DNA of 12,674 nucleotides from an uncultured Collinsella sp. (GCA_958438125.1 CAUBQN010000039.1:1-12674), one strand, 5' to 3'. Counted from the stretch's first letter, positions 5,425-12,674 are shown. Notes: a model not told the origin generated them from the letters alone. A program made the numbers and translations.

Positions 5425-7281
5425 TTACGCCGCCTCGTCGAACTGCGAGTTATACAGGTCGGCGTAGAAGCCACCCTGGGCGAGTAGCTCGTCGTGTGTG
5501 CCCTTCTCGACGATGTCGCCGTCGCGAATTACCAAGATTACGTCGGCGTTGCGGATCGTGGACAGGCGGTGCGCGATGACAAAGCTGGTACGGCCCTGCA
5601 TCAGCGCATCCATGGCGCGCTGAATAAGCTCCTCGGTGCGGGTGTCGACGTTGGAAGTCGCCTCGTCCAGAATCAGCGCCGGGCGGTCGGCCAAAATGGC
5701 ACGGGCGATGGTCACGAGCTGGCGCTGACCCTGCGACAGGTTAGTGCCCTCCTCGTTAATCATAAAGTCATAACCGCCGGCAAGCGTATGGATAAAGTGG
5801 TCGCAACGTGCGGCGCGCGCGGCGGCTTCGACCTCGGCATCGCTCGCATCGGGGCGTCCGTAGCGGATGTTCTCGCGGATGGTGCCGTTAAATAGCCAGG
5901 TATCCTGCAGCACCATGGCAAACTCGCCGCGCAGCGCCGCGCGGTCCCAGTCGCGCACGTCGACGCCCTCGACACGCAGCGAACCGCCGTCCACATCGTA
6001 GAAGCGCTGCAGCAGCTTGATGAGCGTGGTCTTGCCGGCGCCGGTGGGGCCGACGATGGCGATGGTCTGGCCAGGCTGCGCCTCGCAGCTAAAGTCGTGG
6101 ATGATGGTCTTGTCGGGCGTATAGCCAAACTTGACGTGATCAAACTCCACATGGCCGGGGCGCTTTTCGGGAATCTGCGCGTCGGCTTTCTGCTCCTCCT
6201 CGGGCGCGGCCAGGAACTCAAAGACGCGCTCGGTGGCGGCTGCCATCGACTGCATCGTGTTGCTCACGTTGCCCAGTTGCTGCACGGGCTGCGTAAAGTT
6301 GCGAACGTACTGGATAAAGCTCTGGATGTCGCCGGGCGTGGCGTTGCCGGTCAGTGCGAGCTGTGCGCCCACCACGACAACGCCCACGTAGCCCATGTTA
6401 CCCACCAGGCTCATAAGCGGCATCATCAGGCCCGACAGGAACTGCGAGCGCCAGCCACTAATAAAGAGGCGGTCGTTTTGACGGTCGAACTCTTCGATCG
6501 AGGCCTCGGCGCGGTCGAACACCTGAATGACGTTCTGGCCGGCAAAGTCCTCCTCGATAATGCCGTTGACGGCGCCCAGAACCTGCTGCTGCTCGCGGAA
6601 GTACGGCTGCGAGAAGTGAATCATCACCATCAAGATAATTGCGGCTGCCGGTAGCGTGAGCACGGTGACGCCGGTGAGCGGCAGGCTGATCGAGAGCATC
6701 ATGATGAGCACGCCGATAATCTGCGTGACCGACGTGATAAGCTGCGTCACGCTCTGGTTGAGCGACTGACCCAGCGTATCGACGTCGTTGGTGATGCGGC
6801 TGAGTACGTCTCCCTTGCTGTGGTCGTTGAAGTAACTCATCGGCACGACGGCAATCTTGGCGGCGATTTCCTTGCGCATGCGGTAGCAGATCTTTTGCGT
6901 GACGCCGGTCATGAGCCAGCCCTGGACCAGGCTGCAGACAGAGCTCGCCAGATACAGGCAGAGCAAAAAGCCGAGCGTCTTGGCGATCCAGTCAAAGTCA
7001 ACGTCGCCGGTGCCGTTGACCTTGGCGACCAGGCCTTCGAACAGCTTGGTCGTAACCTGGCCGAGCACCTTGGGTCCCACAATGTTAAAGATGACCGAGC
7101 ACACGGCAAAGGCGACGGCGGCAAACACGGCAATCTTGTGTTGGCCGATATAGCCGAGCAGCTGCCTCATGGTGCCCTTAAAGTCCTTGGCCTTTTCGCC
7201 ACGACGCATGCCACCCATGCGGCCCATGGGACCACGCTGGCGGGTGGGCTTGGGAATCTGAGTCTTGGTCTCGTCTGCCAT
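5425..7281 (-). CDS. ABC exporter half-transporter, catalytically canonical subunit (TM288-like)
   Basis: This 618-residue protein fuses a six-helix exporter membrane domain (about 45-330) to an ATPase domain (about 375-610). It has Walker A GPTGAGKTT (411-419), Q-loop Gln459, Walker B ALILDEA (535-541) with catalytic Glu540, and H-loop His571. Its signature is LSQGQ (515-519) instead of LSGGQ. That substitution is typical of the partner that supplies the signature to the degenerate ATP site of heterodimeric exporters such as TM287/288, LmrCD and BmrCD. The basic N-terminal tail (1-35), rich in Gly, Arg and Met, looks disordered. The ATG at 7281 overlaps the stop of the upstream exporter gene by one base (TAATG) and follows GGAAGGAGG. 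The pair probably exports drugs or other hydrophobic compounds; the substrate is not known. Confidence 0.93.
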   Translation of the reverse strand: MADETKTQIPKPTRQRGPMGRMGGMRRGEKAKDFKGTMRQLLGYIGQHKIAVFAAVAFAVCSVIFNIVGPKVLGQVTTKLFEGLVAKVNGTGDVDFDWIAKTLGFLLCLYLASSVCSLVQGWLMTGVTQKICYRMRKEIAAKIAVVPMSYFNDHSKGDVLSRITNDVDTLGQSLNQSVTQLITSVTQIIGVLIMMLSISLPLTGVTVLTLPAAAIILMVMIHFSQPYFREQQQVLGAVNGIIEEDFAGQNVIQVFDRAEASIEEFDRQNDRLFISGWRSQFLSGLMMPLMSLVGNMGYVGVVVVGAQLALTGNATPGDIQSFIQYVRNFTQPVQQLGNVSNTMQSMAAATERVFEFLAAPEEEQKADAQIPEKRPGHVEFDHVKFGYTPDKTIIHDFSCEAQPGQTIAIVGPTGAGKTTLIKLLQRFYDVDGGSLRVEGVDVRDWDRAALRGEFAMVLQDTWLFNGTIRENIRYGRPDASDAEVEAAARAARCDHFIHTLAGGYDFMINEEGTNLSQGQRQLVTIARAILADRPALILDEATSNVDTRTEELIQRAMDALMQGRTSFVIAHRLSTIRNADVILVIRDGDIVEKGTHDELLAQGGFYADLYNSQFDEAA

Positions 7282-9647
7282 TAGCGCTCGCCTCCTTCCA
7301 TGACGGCTGCAATTTCTTCTTGGGTAAGCCCCAGCTCCTCGGCGGAAAGCTGCGACTGTGCGATCTCCAGGTACGCCGGGCAGCTGCGCAGCAGCTCCTC
7401 GTGCGTGCCGGTGCCCACTACGTGGCCGTCGTCGAGCACGATGATCTGGTCGGCGTGCATGATGGTCGCGATGCGCTGGGCCACGACCACGAGTGCGGCG
7501 TCGGTAACGTTTTTGGCCAGCTCCTCGCGCAGGCGCGCGTCGGTCTTGTAGTCGAGGGCACTAAACGAGTCATCGAACACCACGACCTCGGGCTTTTTGG
7601 CCAATGCGCGGGCGATGGCCAGACGCTGGCGCTGACCACCCGAAACATTGGAGCCGCCCTGGCTGATGGGGGAGTCGTAACCGCCCTCACGCTCGGCGAT
7701 AAAGTCCTCGGCCTGTGCGATGCGCGCGGCCTGGCGCATGTCATCATCGCTCACCATGTCGCCGGCAAACTTGAGGTTGCTCTCGACGGTGCCCGAGAAC
7801 AGACGCCCCTGCTGCGGGATGTAACCAATGCGGCGGCGCAGCTCGGAAAGGGTCATGTCGCGCACGTCGATGCCGTCGAGCGAAATGCTGCCGCCCGTGA
7901 CGTCGTACAGGCGCGGAATCAGCTGTACGAGCGTGGACTTGCCCGAGCCCGTGGAGCCAATGATGCCGAGCATCTGACCGGCATGCGTGGTGAAGTTCAC
8001 ACCGCTAATGACGTCGGCGCGGGCATCGGGGTACTGGAAGCTCACGTCGCGGAAGGTGAGCTCACCGCGCGGCGAGCTGGCCGCGGGCAGTTTGGGCGAG
8101 GCAGGGTCGTTGATGCTCGTGGGGCAGGTGATGACCTCATCTACGCGCTCGGCTGCGACCTCGGCACGGGGCAGGATGACCGAAACCATGGTGAGGATCA
8201 TAAACGCCATGACGATCTGCATGGTGTAGGAGATAAACGCCATCATGTTGCCGACCTGCATCACGCCGTCGGACACGCCCTGCGCGCCAAACCAGACGAT
8301 AAGCACGGTGATGCAGTTCATGACGAGCATCATGAGCGGCATCATAAAGCTCATGGCTCGGTTGGTGTAGAGCTGCGTGGTCATCAGGTCGAGCGACGCC
8401 TTGTCAAAACGTTCGAGCTCATGTTCCTCGCGGTTGAACGAGCGGATGGGCATAAGGCCGTCGAGCAGCTCGCGGGCGGTAAGGTTCACGCGGTCAACAA
8501 AGCTTTGCATCTTTTTGAACTTGGGCATGGTGAGGCCCATAAGCACGCCGACGACGGCCGAGACCGCGATGATGGCAACGGCGATGGTCCACTCCAGGCC
8601 GGTATGGTTGGCCAGGACGCGCATGACGGCGACGATGCCCATGACGGGGGCCATCAGACACATGCGGATAAACAGAGTTGCGGCCATCTGGATCTGCTGA
8701 ATGTCGTTGGTGCAGCGGGTGATGAGCGAGGCCTGGCTAAACTTGCCCACCTCGGCCGGCGAGAAGTGCATAACCTTGTTGAAGGTCTCGCGGCGCAGGT
8801 CGCGGGCGATGGAGCAGGCGGTGCGCGAAGCCACGGCACCGGTCAGGATGGTGGCGACGAGCGACACGAGGCACAGTCCAAACATCGTGGTCGCCATGCG
8901 GCTCAGGTAGGCGTTCTGCACGTCGGCGGAGTCGATGCCCTGCGCCTTGTACTCGTCCTGTACATAGCTCACGGCGCGCTGGGTGACGATGGAGCCCGAC
9001 ATGGAGCCCATTTTGTCCGCCATTTGGTTGGCGCCCTCGACGAGCTTGCTTTGGTCTACCAGACCGCCCTCGACACCCAGGCGCAGGCTCTTCATAGTGA
9101 TCTTACCGCCGTCGGCATCAATCTGCTTTTGCATGTTCTGCGCCGCCGCGGCCTTCTGCTGCATCTCGGCGAGCTGCTCGGGCGTCATCGCTGCCATTTG
9201 CTCGGGGGTGGGCATGGCCTGGGCAGCGTTGTCGTCTTTCTCGCTGGACGAGCCCATCATGTCGCCCATGGAGTTGGCGTCGATGCCCTGGTTGAGCGAA
9301 AGGACAACAGTCTCGGGCAGGCTCATAATGTCGGCAATCTTGCCTCCATCGGCACGCTCTTCCTCGGTGCCCTCGTACGTTCGAATGTCGTTTTTGTCAG
9401 CCTTGCTAAACACGGCCTCCACAGCCTTGGCGTCCTTGGCGCTCATAAAGAGTTCGAGGTCGTCGAGCGATTCGGCGCGGATGGTGTCGGGTACGGGCGA
9501 CGCGATGCCGCCTTGCTGCACACCCACGTCGACGATGTCGCTCATATAGGTAGGCAGCGCCAGATCGGCGTTGCAGCTGATTACGATAAGTACGATAGCT
9601 GCGAACAGTGCCAGGATATGTTTTTTAAAGAGCTTGAGAATCCTCAC
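7281..9647 (-). CDS. ABC exporter half-transporter, degenerate-site subunit with large extracellular insertion (TM287-like)
   Basis: This 788-residue protein partners the canonical subunit encoded next. After the first membrane helix (about 11-30) comes an insertion of about 200 residues (45-250) before helix 2 (about 251-271). It should lie outside the cell, and it accounts for the length above the usual 570-620. The insertion contains a Met/Gln/Ala-rich helical stretch with two copies of TPEQnAnM (147-162). The ATPase domain has Walker A GSTGSGKST (564-572), Gln612 and a normal signature VSGGQ (668-672). However, Walker B reads VVVFDDS, with Asp693 in place of the catalytic Glu, and the H-loop His is Gln724. 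These changes mark the non-hydrolysing site of a heterodimeric exporter. The start is GTG at 9647, 9 nt after AAGGAG, overlapping the marR stop as GTGA. Confidence 0.92.
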   Translation of the reverse strand: MRILKLFKKHILALFAAIVLIVISCNADLALPTYMSDIVDVGVQQGGIASPVPDTIRAESLDDLELFMSAKDAKAVEAVFSKADKNDIRTYEGTEEERADGGKIADIMSLPETVVLSLNQGIDANSMGDMMGSSSEKDDNAAQAMPTPEQMAAMTPEQLAEMQQKAAAAQNMQKQIDADGGKITMKSLRLGVEGGLVDQSKLVEGANQMADKMGSMSGSIVTQRAVSYVQDEYKAQGIDSADVQNAYLSRMATTMFGLCLVSLVATILTGAVASRTACSIARDLRRETFNKVMHFSPAEVGKFSQASLITRCTNDIQQIQMAATLFIRMCLMAPVMGIVAVMRVLANHTGLEWTIAVAIIAVSAVVGVLMGLTMPKFKKMQSFVDRVNLTARELLDGLMPIRSFNREEHELERFDKASLDLMTTQLYTNRAMSFMMPLMMLVMNCITVLIVWFGAQGVSDGVMQVGNMMAFISYTMQIVMAFMILTMVSVILPRAEVAAERVDEVITCPTSINDPASPKLPAASSPRGELTFRDVSFQYPDARADVISGVNFTTHAGQMLGIIGSTGSGKSTLVQLIPRLYDVTGGSISLDGIDVRDMTLSELRRRIGYIPQQGRLFSGTVESNLKFAGDMVSDDDMRQAARIAQAEDFIAEREGGYDSPISQGGSNVSGGQRQRLAIARALAKKPEVVVFDDSFSALDYKTDARLREELAKNVTDAALVVVAQRIATIMHADQIIVLDDGHVVGTGTHEELLRSCPAYLEIAQSQLSAEELGLTQEEIAAVMEGGER

Positions 9648-10093
9648 TCGGCATCTCTCCTTTCTTGATTGCGGTCGATAATTTCGTTGGCGCGTCTAAG
9701 AAGGCGCACCATCTCTTGGGTATCTGTTTCGCCGAGCTGCTCGAGGAAATCCGCAGTGCGGTTCTCGAATTCCCGACGTTTGATTTCGAGATCCTGGAAT
9801 CCTTTGTCGGTCACCGTGACGTGTACGCGACGACGGTCGGTCTTTGAGTGCTCGCGCTCGACCCAGCCCTTGGCCTCGAGGGCGCGCAGGATATTGGCGA
9901 TGCGGGCGCTCGAGACCCAGGCGCGATCAGCGAGTTCGCTCGGCGTGAGCGAGCCGCCGGCGCGCATGAGGGCGCGCATGACGGCCATCTCGCCACCCAG
10001 AGCCTGGTCGGCAAAGCGCGAAACGCGCTGGTGCATGCTGCCAAACTCGGTAAAGAGCTGACGCCCAAGCTCATGGAAATCGGTATCTTCCAC
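9644..10093 (-). CDS. MarR-family transcriptional regulator
   Basis: The 149 residues match the usual MarR length and have a winged helix-turn-helix. Helices LTPSELADRAWVSSARIANIL (49-69) are followed by LEAKGWVERE and a wing, HSKTDRRRVHVTVTDKG (82-98), that contains the family's conserved DRR (86-88). The flanking helices would form the dimer interface. MarR proteins usually repress their own operon and release DNA on binding small aromatic compounds. As first gene of an operon with an exporter pair, it most likely controls that exporter. The GTG start at 10093 has AGGGG 6 nt upstream; no better in-frame start is near. The start lies inside a 15-bp inverted repeat, and the gene overlaps the next one by 4 nt. 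The inducer is unknown. Confidence 0.92.
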   Translation of the reverse strand: MEDTDFHELGRQLFTEFGSMHQRVSRFADQALGGEMAVMRALMRAGGSLTPSELADRAWVSSARIANILRALEAKGWVEREHSKTDRRRVHVTVTDKGFQDLEIKRREFENRTADFLEQLGETDTQEMVRLLRRANEIIDRNQERRDAE

Positions 10094-10133
10094 CGAAAAC
10101 CCCTAACACTAGAAACTATTTTCGGTGGAAGAT
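10085..10133 (-). promoter_or_regulatory. 15-bp inverted repeat across the marR start codon (candidate operator or mRNA hairpin)
   Basis: ATCTTCCACCGAAAA (10085-10099) and its exact reverse complement (10119-10133) are separated by 19 bp. The marR GTG start (10093-10091) lies within the proximal arm, and its AGGGG ribosome site (10104-10100) is in the spacer. As DNA, this could be two binding sites for the repressor with centres 34 bp apart. As RNA, the stem would bury the start codon. The structure is certain; the role is inferred. Confidence 0.7.
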
Positions 10134-10345
10134 GATACCCCCATACGCGGGCCTCATACAGTAGGCAATATTAAGAGCTCATTAAGACTTAAAATCATTC
10201 AATTGCTAAAGCGTTTCAAAGAACTATCATGCCCGCGGTTAGGCGAGGGGTTGTCACCACCATGACGACTGGGACTCATATAATCGCCACGTGCGATGCT
10301 CCAACTTCCCGCAAGGAGACACCTTACATAAAGGGGGATGGAGTC
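10134..10345 (+). promoter_or_regulatory. divergent intergenic region with -10 box for the kduD-kdgT genes
   Basis: A perfect TATAAT occurs at 10279-10284, about 60 bp before the dehydrogenase start. The nearest TTGTCA (10251-10256) is 22 bp upstream, too far for an ordinary -35, so an activator or a weak -35 is likely. Upstream lie TTGCTAAAGCGTTTCAA (10203-10219), loosely like a LacI-family operator, and a near-palindrome around GAGCTC flanked by TTAA (10171-10185). Both are plausible regulator sites for either divergent unit but are weakly supported. I could not choose a marR promoter with confidence. Confidence 0.4.
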
Positions 10346-11095
10346 ATGGCATTTGACTTCACGGGCAAGACCGCGATTGTCACGGGCGGCACTCAGGGCA
10401 TTGGCCTCGAGATCGCCAAGGGCATCGTTGCGGGCGGCGGACATGTCGCGCTCATCGCAAGGAACGCTGCTAAGGGCGAGGCCGCTGTGGCCGAGCTTGG
10501 CGAGGGCAACAAGTTCTATCAGCTCGATGTCGCCGATGCGCCCAAGGCGCGCGAGACCGTCGAGCAGATTTTTACGGACCTGCCGCAAACCAACATCCTG
10601 ATCAACTGCGCTGGCGTCATCAGCACCAAGAAGTTCGACGAGATCGATGACACCGAGTGGCGCCGCACCATCGACATCAACCTCAACGGTACCTTTACCA
10701 TGATGAACGCCGTCTACCCGCACTTTAAGGCGGCCCATGCCGGTACTATCGTCAACGTGAGTTCCGTTGCGGGCAAGATCGGTGGCGGCCTGCTCGGCAC
10801 CGCGGCTTACGCGAGCTCCAAAGCAGGCGTTAACGGTCTGACCAAGGCAGTCGCCAAGGAAGGCGGCAAGTTTGGCGTTCGCTGCAACGCCGTGTGCCCG
10901 TCGCTCACGTTGACCGATATGACCTCGATTCTCTCTGACGAGAACTCTCAGCGCATCATCAACGGTATTCCTCTGGGCCGCGCCGCCCAGGCCAGCGAGC
11001 CTGCGCAGATGGTGCTGTTCTTCGCTTCCGACCTCGCCAGCTTCGTGAACGGCGAGATTGGTGACTGCGACGGCGGCATCGTCCTGGACGGGTAA
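10346..11095 (+). CDS. kduD: short-chain dehydrogenase, KduD-like (probable 2-dehydro-3-deoxy-D-gluconate 5-dehydrogenase)
   Basis: A classical short-chain dehydrogenase of 249 residues. It has the dinucleotide-binding TGGTQGIG (13-20), LDVAD (60-64), NCAG (87-90), and the catalytic set Asn112 or Asn114, Ser140, Tyr155 and Lys159 in YASSK. The Ser-Tyr spacing is 15 rather than the more common 13, because of an extended GGGLLG loop. In the KduD role it would interconvert 2,5-diketo-3-deoxygluconate and 2-keto-3-deoxygluconate, in breakdown of unsaturated uronates from pectin or glycosaminoglycans. The fold is certain. The substrate is inferred mainly from the KdgT-type permease gene next door, so gluconate 5-dehydrogenase or another sugar-acid dehydrogenase remains possible. 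The ATG at 10346 follows AAAGGGGG at 8 nt; upstream in-frame starts would add a non-family extension. Confidence 0.8.
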   Translation: MAFDFTGKTAIVTGGTQGIGLEIAKGIVAGGGHVALIARNAAKGEAAVAELGEGNKFYQLDVADAPKARETVEQIFTDLPQTNILINCAGVISTKKFDEIDDTEWRRTIDINLNGTFTMMNAVYPHFKAAHAGTIVNVSSVAGKIGGGLLGTAAYASSKAGVNGLTKAVAKEGGKFGVRCNAVCPSLTLTDMTSILSDENSQRIINGIPLGRAAQASEPAQMVLFFASDLASFVNGEIGDCDGGIVLDG

Positions 11096-11126
11096 TACCC
11101 CGCGGTGATCGTTTGGCGGCGACCCT

Positions 11127-11154
11127 GGCGACTCGGGGTTGTCGCCTTCTTTCT
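11127..11154 (+). terminator. weak hairpin between kduD and kdgT (possible attenuator)
   Basis: GGCGAC (11127-11132) pairs with GTCGCC (11141-11146), followed by TTCTTTCT. An upstream GGCGAC copy (11118-11123) could compete for the same arm. The stem is only 6 bp, so partial termination within the operon is more likely than a full stop. It would lower permease transcript relative to dehydrogenase transcript. Confidence 0.4.
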
Positions 11155-11203
11155 GACATAGGCGCGTGCGGCTACGATTCGCATGCATCCAAAGGAGATA
11201 TAT

Positions 11204-12223
11204 ATGAGTGAATCGACTGCGGTGGAGGCGCCGGCGGCAAAGGAGCCGTTCTTTAAGATGTCCTCCATCCCGGGTGCCAATATTTTGGTGCCGCTTTTGC
11301 TGGGCTGCCTGCTCAACACGCTATTCCCCGACCTGTTCAAAACGCTCGGCAGCTTTACGCTTGGTATGACCCAGCAGGGCGCAGGCCCGCTCGTGGGCGC
11401 TTTTTTGCTCATCGTCGGTACGACGATTTCGTTTAAGAGTGCTCCTGCCGCCGCTGCACGCGGCGCCATCATCATCGCCGTCAAGCAGATCGTGGTCGTT
11501 GCCGTGTCGCTGCTCATCCTTTATGTGTTCAACGACAACCTGTTTGGCATCTCTGCCATGGTGATGCTGGCGGCTTGCACCGGCGCCAACAACGCTATGT
11601 ACGCTGGTCTGATGGGCACCATGGGCAACGAGGCCGAGCGTGGCGCCGTCGCCATCACCACGCTCGTTGTCGGCCCTCCGGTCACGATGATCGTGCTCGG
11701 CGCTGCCGGTCAGGCTCCGATCGGCTGGTCGCTCGTGGGTGCCATTCTGCCGATCGTCATCGGCATTATTCTGGGTAACCTGTTCCCCAGCTTTAAGAAG
11801 ATGATGGCACCGGCACTTTCCGCCATCATCGTGCTCGTCTTCTTTGCCATGGGCTCGACCATGACCTTTGGCCAGCTCATTAATGGCGGTCTCCCCGGTA
11901 TTCTGCTCGGCGTGATCTGCTCGGTGGTCTTTGCAATTCCCGTCATCGCGGTCGATAAGCTCACGGGTGGTACGGGTGTCGCAGGTGCGGCCATTTCGAG
12001 CTGCGCCGGAGCCAATGTGGCCACGCCTGCTGCCATGGCAAGCGTCAACGGGGCCATGTACGGCGGCGCCGTGCTCGCGACGGCTACGGCACAGGTTGCT
12101 GCCTGCGCAATCGTGACGGCTATTTTGACCCCGCTGGTCACCAGCTGGTGCTACAAGCATTTTGAGGGCCAGGGCAACGGCAATAGCAAGGCAACGACCG
12201 ACAAGGCCGCCGCAGCCGCCTAA
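11204..12223 (+). CDS. kdgT: KdgT-family 2-keto-3-deoxygluconate permease
   Basis: This integral membrane protein of 339 residues probably imports 2-keto-3-deoxygluconate by cation symport. Family landmarks are IPGANILVPLLLG (22-34) near the N-terminus, GAILPIVIGIILGN (179-192), GLPGILLGV (229-237), and the C-terminal GGTGVAGAAISSCAGANVATP (255-275). About ten hydrophobic segments span the protein. It is slightly longer than the E. coli protein (about 327), owing to hydrophilic tails at both ends, including a Lys/Ala-rich C-terminus (322-339). The ATG at 11204 follows AAAGGAG at 6 nt; the in-frame ATG at 11183 would place the ribosome site inside the gene. It follows the KduD-like gene by 108 nt on the same strand, and the two are probably one unit. 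Kinase, aldolase and isomerase genes of the pathway are not in this window. Confidence 0.9.
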   Translation: MSESTAVEAPAAKEPFFKMSSIPGANILVPLLLGCLLNTLFPDLFKTLGSFTLGMTQQGAGPLVGAFLLIVGTTISFKSAPAAAARGAIIIAVKQIVVVAVSLLILYVFNDNLFGISAMVMLAACTGANNAMYAGLMGTMGNEAERGAVAITTLVVGPPVTMIVLGAAGQAPIGWSLVGAILPIVIGIILGNLFPSFKKMMAPALSAIIVLVFFAMGSTMTFGQLINGGLPGILLGVICSVVFAIPVIAVDKLTGGTGVAGAAISSCAGANVATPAAMASVNGAMYGGAVLATATAQVAACAIVTAILTPLVTSWCYKHFEGQGNGNSKATTDKAAAAA

Positions 12224-12261
12224 TGCCAAGCGGCAATCAAAGCTAAAAACTAGCTACGCCA

Positions 12262-12295
12262 CAGGGCGGCCACGGGGGATCCCGTGGCCGCCCTG
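12262..12295 (+). terminator. strong hairpin after kdgT
   Basis: Perfect 15-bp arms, CAGGGCGGCCACGGG (12262-12276) and its complement (12281-12295), enclose a 4-nt loop. It begins 38 nt after the kdgT stop. The following CAGTTTCTGT is only weakly T-rich, so termination rests on the very stable stem. Confidence 0.75.
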
Positions 12296-12432
12296 CAGTT
12301 TCTGTAGGGTCTCTGAGACACTTTACCCTGCTAAAGCTGGCATAACAGCTAGAGCGAACGTCGTACAAAGGCAAGGAAAAATAACATACAAATCGGTGAA
12401 CGGTAGTTGTTCGCGCTCGCATTTCCTGCGGG

Positions 12433-12460
12433 TTTGTAAAAAACGCCCTTATGATATAAA
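12433..12460 (+). promoter_or_regulatory. possible promoter for a gene beyond the right edge
   Basis: TTTGTA (12433-12438) and TATAAA (12455-12460) are separated by 16 bp in an AT-rich patch within GC-rich DNA. The spacing and -10 box are reasonable; the -35 match is partial. No long ORF follows inside the window, so the target would lie beyond 12674. Confidence 0.35.
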
Positions 12461-12498
12461 AAAAGAAACATATAACAGCCAAGATGGAGAGGGTCGCT

Positions 12499-12522
12499 AT
12501 GTTATCCTTCTCAGACGGGTGA
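12499..12522 (+). CDS. tiny ORF with strong ribosome site (possible leader peptide)
   Basis: GGAGAGGG (12486-12493) lies 5 nt before an ATG that opens MLSFSDG and then stops at TGA. An in-frame ATG at 12484 would give MERVAMLSFSDG, but the ribosome site would then be internal. It lies about 40 nt downstream of the promoter-like sequence. A leader peptide or the start of a broken gene are both possible, and chance is not excluded. There is no run of one amino acid that would mark a classical attenuator. Confidence 0.25.
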   Translation: MLSFSDG

Positions 12523-12674
12523 AATCTTGGGTTTTGGGTTGTAGTTCCAAGGTGGACAAACGTTTTCTCTGCACCAGCGTGTGGTGAAGAACGGAAGAAG
12601 CCGGTAGTGCAAGCCGAACATTCAAGAATTCAATAAGCAGCGGTGTGAGAGAGCGCCGCATTACACGTAACTAG
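12523..12674 (+). other. non-coding right end, possible 5' leader
   Basis: I see no ORF of note and no recognised RNA family here. A small hairpin, GCGGTG (12640-12645) with CGCCGC (12654-12659), lies near the edge. The stretch may be an untranslated leader of the next gene. Confidence 0.3.

Noticed and set aside
7320..9668. 782-codon open frame on the plus strand opposite the first ABC exporter gene
   Set aside because: It is antisense to a gene with full exporter motifs. Its translation is rich in His, Ala, Gly and Asp with no domain, as expected from reading GC-rich codons backwards.
306..12223. A single new multi-gene system spanning the whole window
   Set aside because: The four units have separate promoters or terminators, different strands and unrelated known family roles. 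Nothing links them functionally.
12162..12587. 141-codon plus-strand open frame running from the end of kdgT into the right-hand intergenic region
   Set aside because: It overlaps the 3' end of kdgT in another frame and crosses the terminator hairpin. Its product has no domain and no ribosome site at the start.
1..12674. CRISPR array, tRNA, rRNA or toxin-antitoxin pair
   Set aside because: I found no regularly spaced direct repeats, no tRNA-like cloverleaf, no rRNA-like stretch and no small overlapping gene pair.

Overview
The window looks like chromosomal DNA from a high-GC Gram-positive gut bacterium of the Coriobacteriia, most likely Collinsella or a close relative. This rests on GC-rich codon use, strong GGAGG-type ribosome sites, frequent GTG starts, the protein types present, and intergenic regions full of short palindromic repeats. 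It is an inference from pattern recognition, not a database match. No rRNA, tRNA, CRISPR array, transposase, integrase or phage gene is visible.

Layout. (1) Positions 1-305 hold a possible C-terminal tail of an upstream gene and a long, almost perfect inverted repeat. (2) Positions 306-3282 (+) hold a BceAB-like ABC transporter, the family that detoxifies or senses cell-wall-active peptide antibiotics, and then a terminator. (3) Positions 3283-3813 have no gene but hold several inverted repeats. (4) Positions 3814-4845 (-) hold a type I DAHP synthase, the first step of the shikimate pathway, with a clear sigma70-type promoter. (5) Positions 4846-5424 have no gene. They hold a 13-bp hairpin, a 231-bp element with 30-bp terminal inverted repeats, and the terminator of the next operon. 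(6) Positions 5425-10093 (-) hold a tightly overlapping three-gene operon: a MarR-family regulator, then two ABC exporter half-transporters. The partners show complementary degenerate motifs, so they very probably form one heterodimeric multidrug-type exporter. A 15-bp inverted repeat sits across the regulator's start codon. (7) Positions 10346-12223 (+), divergent from marR, hold a KduD-like short-chain dehydrogenase and a KdgT-family permease, pointing to uptake and oxidoreduction of 2-keto-3-deoxygluconate-type sugar acids from pectin or glycosaminoglycan breakdown. (8) Positions 12224-12674 hold a strong hairpin terminator, then a promoter-like region with a tiny ORF, probably the leader of a gene beyond the window.

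How the genes fit together. The window holds two independent efflux or resistance modules (BceAB-like and MarR-controlled heterodimeric exporter), one biosynthetic gene and one carbon-source module. Nothing suggests that all four form a single system. The least ordinary material is intergenic: at least three unrelated families of short inverted-repeat elements, plus the inverted repeat overlapping the marR start. I did not find a convincing new multi-gene system.
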